From assembly GCA_910586205.1 (NCBI GenBank), contig CAJUGD010000030.1:1-47406 (forward strand): DNA of 47,406 bases, in the 5' to 3' direction. The DNA comes from an uncultured Lachnospiraceae bacterium (GTDB taxonomy: Bacteria; Bacillota; Clostridia; Lachnospirales; Lachnospiraceae). Position numbers and translations under genes: made by a program. Positions 1 through 7,115 of this stretch are shown in pieces. Numbering within the stretch: position 1 is the stretch's first letter; every line of letters begins with the position of its first letter. The notes beneath the pieces are model-generated. The model ran no database searches. It was not told the DNA's origin and saw nothing but the letters and a program-made list of their open reading frames with translations.

Positions 1-64
1 ACCTTTCAGAAAAAAGACGTAAACCGCAACAAATACCGTCTGAAAAGGTTTGGATATTATTTTT
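1..64. repeat. Left terminal inverted repeat of RIT element
   Basis: Bases 1-64 are the reverse complement of 3329-3392 with a single mismatch (base 56); 1-52 against 3341-3392 is perfect. The repeat overlaps the last two bases of the ritC-like gene. The copy probably continues to the left of the window, since the right copy is followed by further palindromic sequence. Confidence 0.95.
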
Positions 65-1109
65 ATCTTTTTCTCTTGATACCGCAAAAATCTACAAGAG
101 AGCCATCAGGATTTTTCCACTTTGCAGATACCTTTCTGTCGTTTTCATCCTCCAGAGTGGCCAGTGCCTTTGCTTTCTCTTCCACAGTGATATCAAGGTA
201 AACCATCGTGGTCTGGAGCTGTTCGTGGCCGAGTAAAAATGAAATCTGTATGATGTTCATCCCATCCTCCAGCCAGTGTGAAGCCTTCGAATGGCGAAGC
301 TGGTGTGCATGGAGCCCTAGCGGCACATCACTGCAGACCTCATGCGCCATCTTGGCATATTTCCTCAACATCTTGCTGATGGCAGGCTGGGTCAGCTTCC
401 CATGGCATCCAGTATTACGGGAATAAAAGACATAAGCTTCCGGATCCGGTGTTTCCCCATGGAACTCTGCCAGGTAACGCTTTAAATGCGCGACGGTCTT
501 GGGCAGCAGGTAAAGGGTGCGGATCTTATTTCCTTTCCCGATAATAACCGCATATGGTTTTTCGTCCGACAGGTGGAGCTGGCTGTTCTTCATCGACAGG
601 AGCTCGTCCAGCCGGGCAGCGGTGCTGTAGAGCAGGATAAGGAATGCCATATCCCGGCGTCCGGTCCTGCTTAATGGGCTGGGGGCATCCAGCAGTGCCT
701 TTACCGCTTCCCTCGTCAGGCCTTCCACTTTCTTTTTCTGGCATTTCCTGCGCGGGATCTGGGCCGCCTCCAGATACAAGTGCAGGTAAGCCACATCCCG
801 GCTGCCCAGGTACTTCAAAAATGTCCTTAAAGATGCCAGCCTGTTGTTGCAGCTCTCCGGGCTGCATCCCCTGGATTCCCGCAGCCAGACAAGCCATTCT
901 TCGATAACCGTATGCCGGAAGCAGTCTGCATTCAGGCTGTCACTGTGTATCTTTTTCTCATTCTCCAGAAAGAACAGGTACAGCACGATCGCATCCCGGT
1001 AGGATTTCAGGGTGTTCATGCTGTCTGTTTTCTGTGAAAGGACATAACCGTCCAGAAACCCTGAAATATATCCGGCTATCAGGATGCTTTCCTTATTAGG
1101 TTTCTTCAT
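63..1109 (-). CDS. Tyrosine recombinase, third gene of the trio (RitC-like)
   Basis: A 348-residue tyrosine recombinase that should cut and rejoin DNA at the element ends. The N-terminal core-binding (SAM-like) domain spans roughly residues 15-115. The catalytic domain shows the first Arg in TAARLDELL, box II as HAHQLRHSKASHWL (the expected H-x-x-R-H) and LLGHEQLQTTMVYLD with the nucleophile Tyr near residue 306. The start ATG lies 14 bases inside the end of the preceding recombinase gene, so translation is probably coupled. Length is normal for the family. It ends inside the left terminal repeat. Family membership is certain; its individual role within the trio is not known. Confidence 0.9.
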   Translation of the reverse strand: MKKPNKESILIAGYISGFLDGYVLSQKTDSMNTLKSYRDAIVLYLFFLENEKKIHSDSLNADCFRHTVIEEWLVWLRESRGCSPESCNNRLASLRTFLKYLGSRDVAYLHLYLEAAQIPRRKCQKKKVEGLTREAVKALLDAPSPLSRTGRRDMAFLILLYSTAARLDELLSMKNSQLHLSDEKPYAVIIGKGNKIRTLYLLPKTVAHLKRYLAEFHGETPDPEAYVFYSRNTGCHGKLTQPAISKMLRKYAKMAHEVCSDVPLGLHAHQLRHSKASHWLEDGMNIIQISFLLGHEQLQTTMVYLDITVEEKAKALATLEDENDRKVSAKWKNPDGSLVDFCGIKRKR

Positions 1110-2064
1110 CTGCGGGCACCTCCGGCATCATCCATTCCGAACCGGCTTGTGTCTGTTCCTTTATGATCTCCGAGAGCCCGGGCACAATCGAGTAGTAGTA
1201 CTTCGTGCTCTCCACTGTCGTATGCCCCATGCTCTTACTGAGGAATACCAGCCTGTCATGGAACTCAAAGCCCCGTCCCACCCACCGGTTGATGTTTTCC
1301 ACGGCATAATGGTGCCGGAATTCGTAGGCAGTAGCGTGGGATGCGTTCACCCCGCGCCACAGGAGGTTAAAGTTTTTGGTCACCCACCCCCTGCCCAAAT
1401 GCGAATTCCGTATGGAAGGGAAGAAATATTCCCTCCCGGGCACAATCTCCCCAATGGCCGTATCGTACCTGCGCATGATTTCCAGCATGGATTCATGCAG
1501 GACAATGTAATGCTGGTCATGCCCCTTGGAGTACTGTATGTCCAGGACGCCCCTTTCAAGGTCTGCATTTTCCCTGGGGAGCAGCCTTGCTTCATTCGTG
1601 CGGATCCCGCTGCTGTAAAGGAGCCGGAAAAAGACGGGGATGGTCATTTTCCTTATGACCGTCTCTTTCCGGTTGTTGATGACGGGGATATGGTCGCACT
1701 CATGGAAGAAACGGCTGAGCTCTTCCTGTGTAAAGGCATGGGGGATGTAAGTCCGCATTTCCTTACGGGGAATCTGCGGGGGCTGTACAGGGGACAGACC
1801 CCGCCCATTCAGGAAACGGACAAAGCTGTCCACCACATAGATCCTTGACCGGCAGGAATTGTTTGCTTCCGTGTGCCGCTGGCGGCACCAGCCGTCAACC
1901 ATCTCCTGTGTCAGCATGGTATCACCCGGATAGTTTTCAAGGCAGTAGCGGTCGAAAAGCATCAGGTTCTCTTCATAGGAAGAGTCGTTCCAGCGCTGCG
2001 ACGCCTGCCGGTACCGTATGAAATGGCGGATCTGCGGGGCAAGAAAAGACCGGAACTCTTTCAT
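1096..2064 (-). CDS. Tyrosine recombinase, second gene of the trio (RitB-like)
   Basis: A 322-residue tyrosine recombinase. I chose ATG 2064 because GGAGGAGGTG lies 8 bases upstream; a longer reading to 2115 exists but has no such site. The ATG overlaps the stop of the upstream recombinase (ATGA). The first catalytic Arg is in SSGIRTNEARLL, and the C-terminal His and Tyr are in SMGHTTVESTKYYYS. Box II reads AYEFRHHYA, so the usual His three residues before the Arg is a Tyr. The protein could be a partly specialised or accessory member of the trio. Distinct sequence from its two neighbours rules out a simple tandem duplication. Confidence 0.88.
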   Translation of the reverse strand: MKEFRSFLAPQIRHFIRYRQASQRWNDSSYEENLMLFDRYCLENYPGDTMLTQEMVDGWCRQRHTEANNSCRSRIYVVDSFVRFLNGRGLSPVQPPQIPRKEMRTYIPHAFTQEELSRFFHECDHIPVINNRKETVIRKMTIPVFFRLLYSSGIRTNEARLLPRENADLERGVLDIQYSKGHDQHYIVLHESMLEIMRRYDTAIGEIVPGREYFFPSIRNSHLGRGWVTKNFNLLWRGVNASHATAYEFRHHYAVENINRWVGRGFEFHDRLVFLSKSMGHTTVESTKYYYSIVPGLSEIIKEQTQAGSEWMMPEVPADEET

Positions 2065-3287
2065 AAGGAAAACACCTCCTCCGCCAGCGGGAAAGCTTCT
2101 ATGCTTAACGCGCACTCTTTTAAATGCACAAAGTCCGCCCTCAGGTAAGGCTCAAGGGAATCCGGGGCTGTATGTCCCAGGGTCTGCGTGATGACGGGCT
2201 GTGGGACGCCGTTCTCCAGCATGGTGGACGCCAGGTTGTGCCGGAAGATATGGGTGCCCTTCCTGTCTCCGGGCTCCTGCCTTATCCCCGCCAGCCTGCA
2301 GGCTTTTGCCACGATGTTGCCAATGCTCCCGGCAGCCAGGGGTGAAAAGGGATGTGTTTCTGACAGGAACAGGCGCAGGCTCCCGGTATCCGGCCTTTCC
2401 TCTGCCAGATAATCGTATATGGCATTGCCTACAACAGCAGAAAGAGGTATCTCCACCGGCACGGATGTCTTCTGCTGCTCCACCAGTATCCGTTCTTTTT
2501 CCCAGTCGATGGAGCTGAATGTAAGGCCGGCGATATCGCATCCCCGCAGGCCTGTAAAAAGGAGCAGGAGGAGAATGGCTTTGTTGCGGGCGGAGAATCC
2601 ATCATTCTCTGCCGCATCCCGCAGGAGCCTGACTTCATCCTGTGTAAGGTATCGTATGTTTTTCCTTGTTTCGCGCAGCAGCGGGAGAAAGCCCAGTATC
2701 CTCCGGCACTGTGGTTCCTTCCATTTGAGTCCGGCCTTAAAGACAGCGGATATGTTCTTCTTGTAGGAACAGCTCTTCTGCAGCGTGCCGTCGTCCGAAA
2801 CGAAAAACGACAGGACAGCATCTTCTGTCACTTCATCCAGGCTCCGGGCTCCCTGCTCCTGCATCCGGTATAAAAAAGATGCCGTGTTAAGGGACTCACC
2901 CCGGATGGTTGATTCTTTTTTGCCGCGCTGAACTTCATACGCACGGTAGAAATCAATCAGTTCCTGGAATTCCGGCACCAGCAGGTGGTAGGAGCCCCTT
3001 TCAAAAAGGGTATGGCGGTGTCTGCCGTCCGGAAAGTGGCCGAAGAGATCGAATTGCTCCAGGGCTCCGATGATCGTCCTCTTGTTGCGGAGATAGTCCT
3101 TGGAATGCGGTACCTTTAAGTATTCAAGGTAAATATCCTGGTATGACTGCCAGCGGTGGCTGTCTGCATCCGCCAGTATACGGTTGATTTCATCTCTGAA
3201 CCGGTGTATGTAGGTACTGCAATAGCCATTGTTTTCCATGAAGGAAAGAAGTTCTTCATGGTGTTCCTTTAGGTTTTGTAAATCCAT
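2061..3287 (-). CDS. Tyrosine recombinase, first gene of the trio (RitA-like)
   Basis: A 408-residue tyrosine recombinase and the promoter-proximal gene of the trio. The start ATG at 3287 is preceded by GGGAGGTC at normal spacing. Catalytic signatures are LFTGLRGCDIAGL (Arg I), GTHIFRHNLASTMLENG (box II with H-x-x-R-H) and TQTLGHTAPDSLEPYL (box III His and Tyr). The N-terminal ~200 residues are longer than in phage integrases and probably hold both an arm-type and a core-binding domain. The gene starts about 40 bases inside the right terminal repeat, so its promoter likely lies in or next to that repeat. Confidence 0.9.
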   Translation of the reverse strand: MDLQNLKEHHEELLSFMENNGYCSTYIHRFRDEINRILADADSHRWQSYQDIYLEYLKVPHSKDYLRNKRTIIGALEQFDLFGHFPDGRHRHTLFERGSYHLLVPEFQELIDFYRAYEVQRGKKESTIRGESLNTASFLYRMQEQGARSLDEVTEDAVLSFFVSDDGTLQKSCSYKKNISAVFKAGLKWKEPQCRRILGFLPLLRETRKNIRYLTQDEVRLLRDAAENDGFSARNKAILLLLLFTGLRGCDIAGLTFSSIDWEKERILVEQQKTSVPVEIPLSAVVGNAIYDYLAEERPDTGSLRLFLSETHPFSPLAAGSIGNIVAKACRLAGIRQEPGDRKGTHIFRHNLASTMLENGVPQPVITQTLGHTAPDSLEPYLRADFVHLKECALSIEAFPLAEEVFSL

Positions 3288-3328
3288 GGTATGACCTCCC
3301 TTTTTTTGTTATAAAGGAATCATACACC

Positions 3329-3392
3329 AAAAATAAAATCCAAACCTTTTCAGACGGTATTTGTTGCGGTTTACGTCTTTTTTCTGAAAGGT
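3329..3392. repeat. Right terminal inverted repeat of RIT element
   Basis: Partner of 1-64, with 63 of 64 positions matching in inverted orientation. The repeat is itself built as a dyad: 3331-3353 and 3384-3405 are inverted copies of a 22-base arm, apart from one extra T, around a ~30-base core rich in TTGTTGCGG and TTTACGTC. This is the form expected of a recombinase crossover site with two binding arms. Confidence 0.93.
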
Positions 3393-3443
3393 TTGGATTT
3401 TATTTAAGTTTGGATAACGAATAAAATCCAAACATTTGGATTT
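3393..3443. repeat. Iterated TTTGGAT motifs at the element/host junction
   Basis: Beyond the shared terminal repeat, the motif ATAAAATCCAAAC or its reverse complement recurs at 3391-3403, 3408-3415 (short), 3420-3432 and 3434-3443. Bases 3424-3443 form a perfect palindrome with 9-base arms and a 2-base centre. These may be extra recombinase-binding sites or the outer edge of the element. Which bases belong to the element and which to the target cannot be settled without the empty site. Confidence 0.6.
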
Positions 3444-3444
3444 C

Positions 3445-3912
3445 TTAAGGCACTCCCACGCCTCTCTGCTGATCGAGATGGGCTTTAATATCCTGATGGT
3501 ATCGCAGCGCCTGGGACATGAAAAGATTGAAACAACCTGGCAGACCTATGCCCATCTGTATCCGGATAAAGAAAAAATGCTGGCCGCCCAACTGGATACT
3601 GTAAAAGTCCAGGGCATTACGGCCAACCTGACAATCGAAGATCAGCTCGCAAAGTTCATGGCTCAGTTCCAAAACCATCTAAAAGAACAGCCAGCTCTTA
3701 TTGACATAAACAGTGAGGAAATCATCAGATGGGACCCGGAAAAAAGAGAAAAGGCCACTGTCACCGCAGCGGAATTCGAACAAGAAGCCCAGTTTGACGA
3801 AGGGATTGAAGCCGGCCTTGCCTCCGCAGAAATCTTCCAGGCGGGATACCTGGAACTGTGCGGCATAGTCTATTTCCTTGCCAGCCGGGGGCTGCCGGCG
3901 AAATTTCTTTAA
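3445..3912 (+). pseudogene. C-terminal fragment of a tyrosine integrase interrupted by the RIT element
   Basis: From 3445 the plus strand encodes LRHSHASLLIE followed by QRLGHEKIETTWQTYAHLY. These are box II (minus its first His) and box III with the catalytic Tyr of a Tn916/phage-type integrase. Everything upstream, including Arg I and the DNA-binding domains, is missing. A TTG at 3436 opens the frame, but the residues before LRHSH do not match the family, so the host gene starts at about 3445. The simplest reading is that the RIT element inserted exactly in the catalytic motif. The N-terminal part should lie left of the window. The ~100 residues after the Tyr are unusual for the family, and I do not recognise them. 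Confidence 0.8.
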
Positions 3913-3915
3913 TAC

Positions 3916-3944
3916 TTGCAAAATCCAGGGGCATAGTATATAAT
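3916..3944 (+). promoter_or_regulatory. Promoter of the antisense RNA
   Basis: TTGCAA (3916-3921), a 17-base spacer and a perfect TATAAT (3939-3944). No coding region follows before a terminator about 70-110 bases later, so it drives a short untranslated RNA. Confidence 0.8.
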
Positions 3945-3950
3945 GAACGT

Positions 3951-4053
3951 AGAAAGAGCACCCACTCCAAAAGCGGATGCTCCCGAATAGACTACTTACC
4001 TCTCAGCGAGAGGCGCCTACTCCGTTTGCCGACGGGGTAGGCATTATTTTTTT
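3951..4053 (+). ncRNA. Putative type I antitoxin RNA (~100 nt)
   Basis: The RNA is bounded by a consensus promoter (start predicted near 3951) and an intrinsic terminator. It contains three hairpins: 3956-3982 (GAGCA/TGCTC), 3999-4013 (CCTCTC-agc-GAGAGG) and the terminator stem 4016-4041 followed by T7. Its 3' end overlaps the last codons and the downstream untranslated part of the toxin gene on the opposite strand, so it is fully complementary to the toxin mRNA tail. This is the arrangement of TxpA/RatA-like and other Firmicutes type I systems. Expression is inferred from the signals, not shown. Confidence 0.72.
4016..4053 (+). terminator. Terminator of the antisense RNA
   Basis: Stem CCTACTCCG / CGGGGTAGG (one G-T pair) with an 8-base loop, then CATTA and seven T. 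Oriented for the plus strand. Confidence 0.85.
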
Positions 4054-4169
4054 CGCCTGTTCTTCCTATCTCTGTCGAGAAAGGCAAGCAACGCCACAAT
4101 CAAGCTGCCAAAGGACATTAGCAAAGCCAATATCCCAATAAAGATCGAGATGATCTCATAAGCCGTCAT
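4044..4169 (-). CDS. Small hydrophobic holin-like type I toxin (41 aa)
   Basis: A 41-residue peptide starting MTAYEIISIFIGILAL and ending in a charged tail, DRDRKNRRKK. The middle is one hydrophobic helix (about residues 6-31). This is the profile of the putative holin-like toxin family (TxpA-like). Such peptides insert in the membrane and stop growth when overexpressed. The start is fixed by GGGAGGTGG six bases upstream of ATG 4169; a longer reading to 4301 would translate through the toxin's own promoter. It sits directly beside the broken integrase and the 3' end of guaA, the usual company of element-borne stability modules. The antisense RNA converges on its 3' end. Confidence 0.85.
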   Translation of the reverse strand: MTAYEIISIFIGILALLMSFGSLIVALLAFLDRDRKNRRKK

Positions 4170-4260
4170 AAGCGCCACCTCCCTTCCTATGTATTCCGGC
4201 AAGCCGGTTTCATTGGCTCGGGAGGCTACCACCCTGTCATGGGTACTCTTCCATGAGGGA

Positions 4261-4289
4261 ATTATAACAGAGATCTGCAGAATTGGCAA
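4261..4289 (-). promoter_or_regulatory. Promoter of the toxin gene
   Basis: On the minus strand TTGCCA (4289-4284), a 17-base spacer and TATAAT (4266-4261). It predicts an mRNA leader of about 85 bases, long enough for the structured, poorly translated leaders typical of type I toxins. Confidence 0.78.
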
Positions 4290-4356
4290 CCAGGCTTTCA
4301 TGCCCCTGGCTCTATGCTGGCTCTGAAAAATAATGTCATAATAATGTCACGGCGCA

Positions 4357-4401
4357 GAGAAAAAGCCCGGAAAGCCGCATAAACACTGGCTTCCCGGACT
4401 T
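4357..4401 (-). terminator. guaA terminator
   Basis: A 14-base stem (4363-4376 with 4388-4401, nearly perfect) followed on the minus strand by TTTTTC. It begins seven bases after the guaA stop codon. Confidence 0.9.
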
Positions 4402-4408
4402 TAGAGCG

Positions 4409-5701
4409 TTACTCAAACTCAATCGTAGCCGGCGGCTTCGGGCTCATATCATAGCAAACCCTACACACATTCTCCACCTCTGCCAATATCCTCTCCGTAA
4501 TCCTCTCCAGCACATCCCAATCTATCCGTTCAATAGTAGCACTCATAGCATCTACCGTATTGATAGCCCGGATCATTACCATATAATCAAAACATCTGGC
4601 ATTATTCTTCACACCCACAGACTTAAAGTCCGGCACTACCGTAAAATATTGCCACACCTTCTTATCCAGCCCAGCCTTTGCAAACTCCTCTCTCAAGATT
4701 GCATCCGACTCCCGCACGGCATTTAGCCTGTCTCTGGTAATGGCCCCCAAGCATCTCACACCCAGCCCAGGCCCCGGAAACGGCTGACGGTACACCATGG
4801 ACTCCGGCAGTCCTAATTCCACGCCGCAGGCCCGCACCTCATCCTTAAAAAGCTGCTTTAACGGCTCCACCAGTTCAAACTTCAGATCCTCCGGCAATCC
4901 GCCTACATTGTGATGAGACTTTACCATCTTTGCCGTCTTCGTTCCACTTTCAATAATATCCGGATAGATCGTTCCCTGGCCCAGAAAATCAATTCCCTCC
5001 AGTTTTCTCGCTTCCTCCTCAAATACCCGGATAAATTCATTGCCGATAATCTTCCTTTTCTGTTCCGGGTCTGCCACGCCCTCCAGCTTTCCAAGGAAAC
5101 GCTCTGTGGCATCTACATAGATCAGATTGGCGTGAAGCTGATTTTTAAATACCTCCACCACGCTTTCCGACTCGTTCTTTCTCATAAGACCATGATTGAC
5201 ATGGACACATACAAGCTGCTGGCCGATAGCTTTAATCAAAAGGGCCGCTACCACAGAAGAATCCACGCCGCCCGAGAGGGCCAAAAGCACTTTCTTATCT
5301 CCCACCTGCTTTCTGACCGCTTCCACCTGATCTTCAATAAAATTCTTCATATTCCAGTTTGCCTGAGCCTTACAGGTATCAAATACAAATTGCTTCAGTT
5401 CCGTGTCGTCAGGAAGCGTCTTTAACTGTTTTTCACATCTGGATGTAGGATGATCAATGGAAAGAACAGGGCAGCCCCATTCATAGATAGCAGGATCCAC
5501 TTCCACCGGCACACCATCCACCACCCGGTTTTTCCCGCCATTCAATATAATACCCTTTACATTCTGCATTTGATCAAGCTGCTCTGCGGTAATATCGTGG
5601 GGATGAATTTCACTATACACACCCAAATCCCGAATACGACGGGCAACCACTGTATTTTCTGTACTGCCAAGATCCAGAATAACAATCATATCCTGCTTCA
5701 T
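4409..5701 (-). CDS. guaA: GMP synthase with degenerate amidotransferase domain
   Basis: Converts XMP to GMP using ATP and ammonia. The synthetase half is complete: P-loop SGGVDSS (143-149), FLGQGTIYPDIIESG (239-253), RQPFPGPGL (305-313) and the C-terminal KPPATIEFE. The N-terminal class I glutamine amidotransferase domain is not. It starts normally (ILDLGSTENTVVARRI), but the nucleophile loop, usually GICYG, reads SIDHPTS around residues 81-87. Roughly 80 residues that carry the rest of the domain, including the catalytic His-x-Glu, are absent. The total is 430 residues against about 510-525 for the family. The frame is open and the rest well conserved, so the gene looks functional but ammonia-dependent. 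It has its own promoter and terminator. Confidence 0.93.
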   Translation of the reverse strand: MKQDMIVILDLGSTENTVVARRIRDLGVYSEIHPHDITAEQLDQMQNVKGIILNGGKNRVVDGVPVEVDPAIYEWGCPVLSIDHPTSRCEKQLKTLPDDTELKQFVFDTCKAQANWNMKNFIEDQVEAVRKQVGDKKVLLALSGGVDSSVVAALLIKAIGQQLVCVHVNHGLMRKNESESVVEVFKNQLHANLIYVDATERFLGKLEGVADPEQKRKIIGNEFIRVFEEEARKLEGIDFLGQGTIYPDIIESGTKTAKMVKSHHNVGGLPEDLKFELVEPLKQLFKDEVRACGVELGLPESMVYRQPFPGPGLGVRCLGAITRDRLNAVRESDAILREEFAKAGLDKKVWQYFTVVPDFKSVGVKNNARCFDYMVMIRAINTVDAMSATIERIDWDVLERITERILAEVENVCRVCYDMSPKPPATIEFE

Positions 5702-5736
5702 GATGGATTCTCCTTCATCTGCTTATTTTGTAAATT

Positions 5737-5785
5737 TTCTTCAAGATTTCCTCTTTTATTATATCGAATCTTGAAGAATTTTCAA
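5737..5785 (-). promoter_or_regulatory. guaA promoter with 12-bp dyad
   Basis: Minus-strand TTGAAA (5785-5780), a 16-base spacer and TATAAT (5763-5758). A perfect 12-base inverted repeat, AATCTTGAAGAA, has one arm in the spacer (5767-5778) and the other just past the start point (5737-5748), so it flanks the -10 box. No purine riboswitch was recognised in the short leader. Confidence 0.65.
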
Positions 5786-5789
5786 TACA

Positions 5790-6280
5790 GAAAACTTAAA
5801 ATTTCCGTTCCCTTTTGAGAGTTTCTATTCACAGGCAATGGCAGAATGCCTAAGTCAAAAGATATCTATCCGAATCATTGTTTTCATTCTTTCTAAAATA
5901 TGTTTCTTTGCAAATCTGTTTAAAACTTATTTTATCTTACAGTACAGAGATAATTTCATACACAATTTAAACCAATTAACAAAATTCCCCTGCACATGAT
6001 CTTTTGCCCCTGACATCTTGACGATGTTGGGATCAAAACTACTTACAAGCAGGAACTGTGTTAATTTTATGAAAATCATTCAGAAAATTGCCAGACTTCA
6101 TAATGGTAAAACATACTTAAAACAAGTACAATTCATGCATAATTAATACAATTTGCTCTCTGATGGCCTTTTGACCACTTGGTTTACGGTTGGATTTTTA
6201 TAATTCAAAGGACAGCGTTTTAGATTGCTTCCCCATGATTATCTTCCAGCATACTTTTAGTATTTTATTTTCAAATAAAT
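5790..6280. other. AT-rich gap without recognisable gene
   Basis: About 490 bases with stops in all frames and no convincing ribosome site. I see no RNA gene, no repeat and no similarity I can name. It lies between guaA and the decayed mobile-element genes and may be debris of the same element. Confidence 0.5.
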
Positions 6281-6317
6281 AGCCAACAAGCTGTGATTTC
6301 TCACAAGTTTGTCGGCT
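6281..6317 (-). terminator. Hairpin downstream of the KTR relic
   Basis: AGCCGACAAACTTGTG pairs, with a few mismatches, with CACAGCTTGTTGGCT around a 6-base loop. It is followed on the minus strand by ATTTATTTG, so it is only weakly terminator-like. Its position after the KTR gene suggests transcript ending or stabilisation. Confidence 0.4.
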
Positions 6318-6368
6318 CTGCGCCTGCACGTCTGGCTCTTTAATGATATATTGTCCTGATTGAATAAT

Positions 6369-6571
6369 TCAAACAGGGGACTCTGTTAATAAATCCTTCC
6401 CCTTAACATTTAACCCTCTAATAGCTGTTATCTGAAAGTTCTTTGCGTCAATTAAACTTGCCTGCACTTAGGGCAATAAAGAAGAAATTTTTTTAATTCT
6501 GTATCTGCTTGTATCTGCAATCGTGTTTTATTTCCACAAACAGGACAACATATCCACTGTAAAACTCTCAT
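6369..6571 (-). pseudogene. Cysteine-rich KTR zinc-ribbon protein, frameshifted
   Basis: ATG 6571, after GGGAGG, opens a frame starting MRVLQWICCPVCGNKTR and containing LLYCPKCRQV, the two Cys pairs of the cysteine-rich KTR family. Translation then stops at 6452. One base out of frame the sequence continues LIDAKNFQITAIRG, which matches the family's usual second half, and stops at 6369. A single T missing from the GTTTAATT run explains the break. KTR proteins travel with Tn916-type conjugative elements. The first frame alone (39 residues) keeps the zinc ribbon, so a short product is possible. Confidence 0.75.
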
Positions 6572-6667
6572 TGAACTATTACCTCCCTCTACGCTTATTT
6601 GTAAAATCTCACAAATTTATGGTCTTAGGATTACTTTTGAATATATCAAACGCATTGCTTACAATAC

Positions 6668-7090
6668 CTAATATGTTCTCTTGGAAAAATCTTCTGGTAA
6701 AAAATCACATTGACTATTTGGAATACCTAATTTTTTTGCATAGATAATCAGTTCATTCCAATTTTCTTTATCTTCTGCATGGGATATATCAAGTATTTTT
6801 CCATGAATAGGTGTAATACCTTTTCCAGATAAATCAAATATTCTTGTACGGAAAATGACAATAACTCTTTCCCTATTGTGAAAAGTAATATACCATTCTT
6901 TTTTTAGATTTGTACTCATATTAGATTGAAAATTCTTTGCTATTTCCTCAATTTTTTCACTTGGAAGTTCTACAGTATAAATTTTAACTAACCCTAAGAA
7001 ACGTTTTTTTATACAGACTATTTTAAACTTTTTGAGCATAGAAATATCTCTAAGGCTTAGATTGATTACTTCTCCATAATAGCGTGACAT
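6668..7090 (-). CDS. Uncharacterised 140-aa protein, partner of the Xre regulator
   Basis: I do not recognise a named family. The start ATG 7090 follows GAGGA at 7 bases. The gene lies 25 bases after the Xre regulator gene, on the same strand, so both are likely one transcript. The product is soluble, with no signal peptide or membrane helix. Its last third (KENWNELIIYAKKLGIPNSQCDF) resembles in layout the tail of the Xre protein (EEEKAIVCNECRIQGISDNEMNW), hinting at a shared C-terminal fold. Base composition is distinctly AT-rich compared with the chromosomal genes to the right, which fits acquired DNA. Confidence 0.6.
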   Translation of the reverse strand: MSRYYGEVINLSLRDISMLKKFKIVCIKKRFLGLVKIYTVELPSEKIEEIAKNFQSNMSTNLKKEWYITFHNRERVIVIFRTRIFDLSGKGITPIHGKILDISHAEDKENWNELIIYAKKLGIPNSQCDFLPEDFSKRTY

Positions 7091-7115
7091 ATTTTTTTCC
7101 TCATATTAAACTGTT

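Larger units (their letters stand above)
1..3443 (-). mobile_element. RIT-type element (recombinases in trio), left end cut by window
   Basis: Three different tyrosine recombinase genes lie head to tail on the minus strand with overlapping ends and no other cargo. They are bracketed by inverted copies of one sequence (1-64 and 3329-3392). This layout is the hallmark of RIT elements. The right boundary is placed near 3443 because from about 3445 the sequence reads as the interior of an unrelated integrase gene. The left boundary is outside the window, because the terminal repeat is already under way at base 1. Transposition by RIT elements is inferred from family knowledge; nothing here shows current activity. 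All three genes are open, so the element looks intact. Confidence 0.85.

Noticed and set aside
1084..1848. 254-codon open frame on the plus strand opposite the middle recombinase
   Set aside because: It is antisense to a recombinase with clear catalytic motifs and has no ribosome site; it follows from the codon use of the real gene.
4910..5425. 171-codon plus-strand frame inside guaA
   Set aside because: Antisense shadow of a strongly conserved gene; composition and start context do not support it.
5700..5800. Purine riboswitch in front of guaA
   Set aside because: The leader is about 50 bases and shows no aptamer core; only a promoter and a dyad are present.
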